Position numbers and translations under genes: made by a program
Notes under the pieces: generated by a model
The model's input: only the letters and a program-made list of their open reading frames with translations
Databases searched by the model: none
What the model was told of the DNA's origin: nothing
From: Lamellibrachia columna
Taxonomy: Eukaryota > Annelida > Polychaeta > Sabellida > Siboglinidae
Assembly (NCBI GenBank): GCA_963662155.1
Contig: OY759261.1
Span: 5,318,227-5,382,226 of the forward strand
Reading direction: 5' to 3'
Length of the DNA stretch: 64,000 nucleotides
Shown: piece by piece, positions 53,201 through 59,200 of the stretch
Position numbering within the stretch: the first letter of the stretch is position 1
Layout of the letters: every line of letters starts with the position of its first letter

Positions 53201-56200
53201 GAGTGTTCTGTCATGCTACTAGGGGACACCCAGGTATACAGGAATACAGGTGACAATCCTCGTGTTTACCCAGCCATGCTGCTGTCCCAGCCAGGCTGTC
53301 AGACCAGGTAAACACAGGTATCTAGTGGCTCAGTCAACTAGTTCATGCAGTGAATATTGATTGAGACTCTTGCCTGGCCAATTAAACAGTAGGACATCCA
53401 GGCTGGAGACTGGTGACTGGCTGCAGTGAGGGAAAGTAGCCACAACACACAGGTGTATGAATACATAAGGCTTGTCTTTAGGGAAACACAAGGCATGTCT
53501 TTAGGGAAACACAAGGTGTATGAATACATAAGGCATGTCTTTAGGGAAACACTTAGCTTTGCTACTAAAACATAGACATTTTATTATAACTGTTTTGTTT
53601 CAGGGGGAAATTCTGACATTCTAATGCCAAAGGCTATAATAAGGCAACAATACAAATAATGTGTGGTCCTATATAGCACCTGTATCCACATCTGACACAT
53701 CGTCCGTGGCTCTAACTCCCAAAACCTAACTGACAACACAACCATAACACTGTCAATGGCAGTCTAACTGACTGCCACATTTTGAAAGAAAACAACTGCT
53801 AAACACTGCTACCTGACAGTGATGAGTCAACACTAACTATTACTTGACATGAATGTCTGTTACCTGTGCCTGAGTCAACACAGGGCAACAGGTGTGCCAG
53901 CCTAGACAGTCACTGGCTGCTGCCATACATCAATATCCTGGTATGTCTAATGTAATGCCATGGTAAAGACTGCTGAATTGCCACATTATATGAAGAATAA
54001 ACAGTCCTGTATTCTAAAATGAAATTCCTGACAATCTGTGTCAGATCCAGTATGTGTTTTTTTTACTACAGCTCAAAACTCTGCACAGCCACATACAAAT
54101 ATAATATGTGACTTTAGTATGACACTACGTCCTTGATACATAATATCAACAATCAATATCTGTCTACCTGAGTAAATAATGAAACTCAAACTCAACTCAA
54201 ATTCAAACAAAAGGCAAGCAACAATGCTTTTGCAATATCATCATAAATACAAGCACTGATGGAAGAACAGTGTTTAGTGATTGCATACAATAAAAAAAAA
54301 AATTCTTTTCACCATATCAATTCATCAGCTTACTGTAACCATGACAACGTGGTGAGATCACCAAATAGCACAACACACATATACATTTCAATAACCTACC
54401 ATAAAGCATACATAGTTAATATGTACATACATGTACACAAATTTGCAGGATTTTTTTTTATATTCTGACACACATACATACAGATAGAGTTGGTGTACAG
54501 ACAATCCCCCCCCGGGCACAAGCAATGCATTTCTTTCTTTCCCTGATCCGCCAAGATGATCTTCCAACTCCTTCAAAACCTCCTGGGCTGAACATCATCA
54601 GAATAAAATTCTACCAGACTAAACATTTCAGTAAGAAAACAAACAAACACATTTCCCCCAGGACAGTGAACAGCTGCACTGAAAGAATCTAGTCCAAATG
54701 TGTATGTACTTTCACTGGAATTAGTGGACTAAATAACTGTCTGAACTAACGTGTGCTGGCCAGCTTTGGACTAGCAATAACTGTCTGAACTAACCATGTG
54801 TGTTGGGCAGCTAAGGACTAGCAATAACTGTCTGAACTAACCATGTGTGTTGGGCAGCTAAGGACAAGCAATAACTGTCTGAACTAACCATGTGTGTTGG
54901 GCAGCTAAGGACTAGCTATAACTGTCTGAACTAACCATGTGTGTTGGGCAGCTAAGGACTAGCAATAACTGTCTGAACTAACCATGTGTGTTGGGCAGCT
55001 AAGGACTAGCTATAACTGTCTGAACTAACCATGTGTGTTGGGCAGCTAAGGACTAGCTATAACTGTCTGAACTAACCATGTGTGTTGGGCAGCTAAGGAC
55101 TAGCTATAACTGTCTGAACTAACCATGTGTGTTGGGCAGCTAAGGACTAGCAATAACTGTCTGAACTAACCATGTGTGTTGGGCAGCTAAGGACTAGCAA
55201 TAACTGTCTGAACTAACCATGTGTGTTGGGCAGCTAAGGACTAGCTATAACTGTCTGAACTAACCATGTGTGTTGGGCAGCTAAGGACTAGCAATAACTG
55301 TCTGAACTAACCATGTGTGTTGGGCAGCTAAGGACTAGCTATAACTGTCTGAACTAACCATGTGTGTTGGGCAGCTAAGGACTAGCTATAACTGTCTGAA
55401 CTAACCATGTGTGTTGGGCAGCTAAGGACTAGCTATAACTGTCTGAACTAACCATGTGTGTTGGGCAGCTAAGGACTAGCTATAACTGTCTGAACTAACC
55501 ATGTGTGTTGGGCAGCTAAGGACTAGCAATAACTGTCTGAACTAACCATGTGTGTTGGGCAGCTAAGGACTAGCTATAACTGTCTGAACTAACCATGTGT
55601 GTTGGGCAGCTAAGGACTAGCTATAACTGTCTGAACTAACCATGTGTGTTGGGCAGCTAAGGACTAGCTATAACTGTCTGAACTAACCATGTGTGTTGGG
55701 CAGCTAAGGACTAGCTATAACTGTCTGAACTAACCATGTGTGTTGGGCAGCTAAGGACTAGCAATAACTGTCTGAACTAACCATGTGTGTTGGGCAGCTA
55801 AGGACTAGCTATAACTGTCTGAACTAACCATGTGTGTTGGGCAGCTAAGGACTAGCAATAACTGTCTGAACTAACCATGTGTGTTGGGCAGCTAAGGACT
55901 AGCTATAACTGTCTGAACTAACGTGTGTGCTGGCCAGCTTTGGACTAGCAATAAATGTCTGAACTAATCATGTGTGTTGGGCAGCTAAGGACTAGCTATA
56001 ACTGTCTGAACTAACCATGTGTGCTGGTCGGTTTAAAACAACACAAGGTCATATATAACAAACATAACACAAATAGTTACAATTTCAGAACAGACTCCAA
56101 ACTGAAAAAAAGCTGCACACCAACATTCCAGAGACACTGGCAACAGCCAAATATCTAGTACTACAACATCAATCAAAAGTCTGTACATAGCACATATAGT

Positions 56201-59200
56201 ACACAGCCTCGTAGTAAGCGACTCCTGATTCTCTTGCAACCACTGACGGCAATACAACGACTGTTTGCTGACCACTGGATGTCCAGGGGAATGGCCATGC
56301 TATGTCCAGGTCTGTCCTTATCAGTACTTAGCATTCCAAACAGCTCAACATACAGGATTTATTTTTTCAGAAATAAATAATTTCAATAATGAAATAACAC
56401 TGAACTACAAAACAAAACACTGCTACTTGATGTATGAAAGTATATTTGATGATGCAAATTATAGTCAAACATGACAGATTGCTTAATCTTTGGTGTTCAT
56501 TAGCAAATTAGTGAAAGCCAATGTAGCTGGTGAAGTTAATGGCTGATACATTTATTATATTGGTGCAACAGGCCTGGTTCTTTCCTAATCTCAAACACAA
56601 TGTCAAAGTGAAGATGAAGCCAGGGGTGACACATTTAATCATTGCCAGATTGTACCCTGTGGCAGTGTGTACACTGCCCCACAATGCCTCTCTCCTTCCC
56701 TCTACATCTCAGGGCATGCAGTTTACCCAGTGTAATACCAGGATCTCTGTAATACTGCCAGTTTTTGTTAAATACACAAATCTGGGTTACAAAAACTAAG
56801 TCTTTTCACTTAAAGTTGATAGTGAAAATGAATCTACCCCAATGGAATCACCCCTCTGAGGCAGACCAAGCCAAATATAGAAAGGGTAAATTCCAGCAAT
56901 ACTATTTCTACCCCCATTAATGTGTTATATGTTTACCTGACCCCAATTAGTTGCAAGTCACTAATGACTTAAGTAGGCTAATCACCATGGTAACAGTACA
57001 TTCTGTAGGGTTTATTTCACTGTAATGGGGACACTAATTACAAGCCAGGATTCTCAGCTGTCACTGTAGATATGACCAATGCCTTACATCTGATGTACAG
57101 CTCTTGGACTAACTTTTGTATGCATGTCTTAGCAACAGTGGTAGAATGATGTATGTCTGTATTATCAATGTGAACCACATGTATGCATGTGTATCAATAA
57201 CACAATGAAACATAACAAGCAGTATGTTTCCGATATCTATGTAAGTATAGTTGCAAAATTAATCTGCATCCACCGAATGCAGATACGATTTCAGTGTTTC
57301 ATCCAAAACACTTACTTCCACCTCCCTTCACTCATGCTCTAGGCAAGTCAACAACCAAAGAAAGACTTACTTCCATCTCCCTTCACTCATTCTCTAGGCA
57401 AGTCAACAACCAAAGAAAGACTTACTTCCATCTCCCTTCACTCATGCTCTAGGCAAGTCAACAACCAAAGCTATCATTGCACTGACACAAACAATATATT
57501 GCAGCAAGAAATGTATAGTAACCAAACAATTAAAAATCTATTTGCCTGGACCGCTGGGTTCTAAATACGGCCGTGTAGCAGTGTAGCAGTGTAGCAGTGT
57601 AACACCCTCCTTTGTTTTTCACATAATTCATTGTAAGAAACTGGCTACTTCAAATACTGTTAAAGTTATTTTCAAAAAAGCTAGGGACTTGTTAGTCATG
57701 AATGTGCAATTACAATTAATGCTCTGATAGTCTGTTATTTATGGTGTGCAAAGGGCCTGGGTCAATTACATATATCAGTTGCATTTTAATTAGAGTAGAC
57801 TGAGATGCCAAGAGAACAGTATCATGGCAGAACCCATTAACAAAGCATCATTATCAACAGTAGCATCTGCCTCCAGGGCATTGGCTACACAATGGATATA
57901 ACCAGTCTTTGATGTAGGCTTTGTTCATTCCAGATGACCGAGGCCACGAACAGAACAAGTTGTCAAATCACAAATCAAGTTAGTTACAATGTTGACAGAT
58001 CTATACCTTGTATACATATCATCTCAGAGTCAGAGGGACATATGTTGACAGATCTATACCTTGTATACATTTCATCTCAGAGGGACTTATGTTGACAGAT
58101 GTTGATGAAGAACATTTCTTCTTCTTCCTGTGAAGGACTGGGCTCCTTAGGAGCGTCTTAAGTCCTGCGGCGTCTGTGTCCGTTGGTAGTTCCGGTCAGG
58201 GCCAATTAAAAGACATTGCACCGCTATTGGGGCAACAATGGGTGTTTTTAGGTTAAAAACTATATTAAAATCTATATACACATTTTATGGAGTGGTGAGG
58301 ACTGGCTGCAGTTTGTGGAGACTGCAGCCTAGTCGACTCTGGAAGGACTCCAGTGAAGGGGCTGAGGAGATAGAGGTTGGGAGGTGGTTCCACTCAGATA
58401 GTGTACGAGGGAAGAAAGAGTGAAAGAGGGCAGGGTGTTGGATTTGTTCCTGATGCAGGCGTTGTGCTCCTCTAGTCCTTCGGTCAGCATGGTGGAAGAA
58501 ATTTGCTGGGTTGATGTCTACGAGGCCTTTGTTGATTTTGTAGAGCATCCCCAGGCGGATCTGTCATTTACACATTCAAATTAAAGCATGTGTTTGAATT
58601 TCCAAAGACCTTGACTATAAAATGAATTTTCAAAGACTTTGACAATAAAGAACATGACTACAAATTGAATTTTTGACTATAAAAGAGCATCTACATATAC
58701 TAAAATTACCAAGTCTAGCTTACCATCGACTCAGGAGACATGATAGAATTAAATAAGACATAACCAGGGAAATATGATGGTTCAGGTTCATTTAGTTTAT
58801 GTATTTAGTGATACAAGAGGACATAACCTAAAATACATACCAAAAAGATACAGATTAAACATAAGAAACTATTCATTTGTACACCAATGCACAGACATAT
58901 GGAACAGCTGCCCAAAGACTCTGACTCCATCTATCCAATATTTTGAGGGAAAAATAAACAAGTTGTGAAGATTCACTGACGACACCATCTTATCAAACTA
59001 GATTATACTGGCCCATCCCTATTCTGGAAATTGTCAGACCATGTGTACAATCAGACCATGTGTACAATCAGACCTGACAATAGCCATAAATGAAAAAGCT
59101 GGCATAAGAGGCAGAAATGACCAAATAGCCAGATTCCTGTAAGAACCTGTTTGGGAGTTGATTCTCCAGATAATAATGTCGCATTGAATAATGTAAATAC

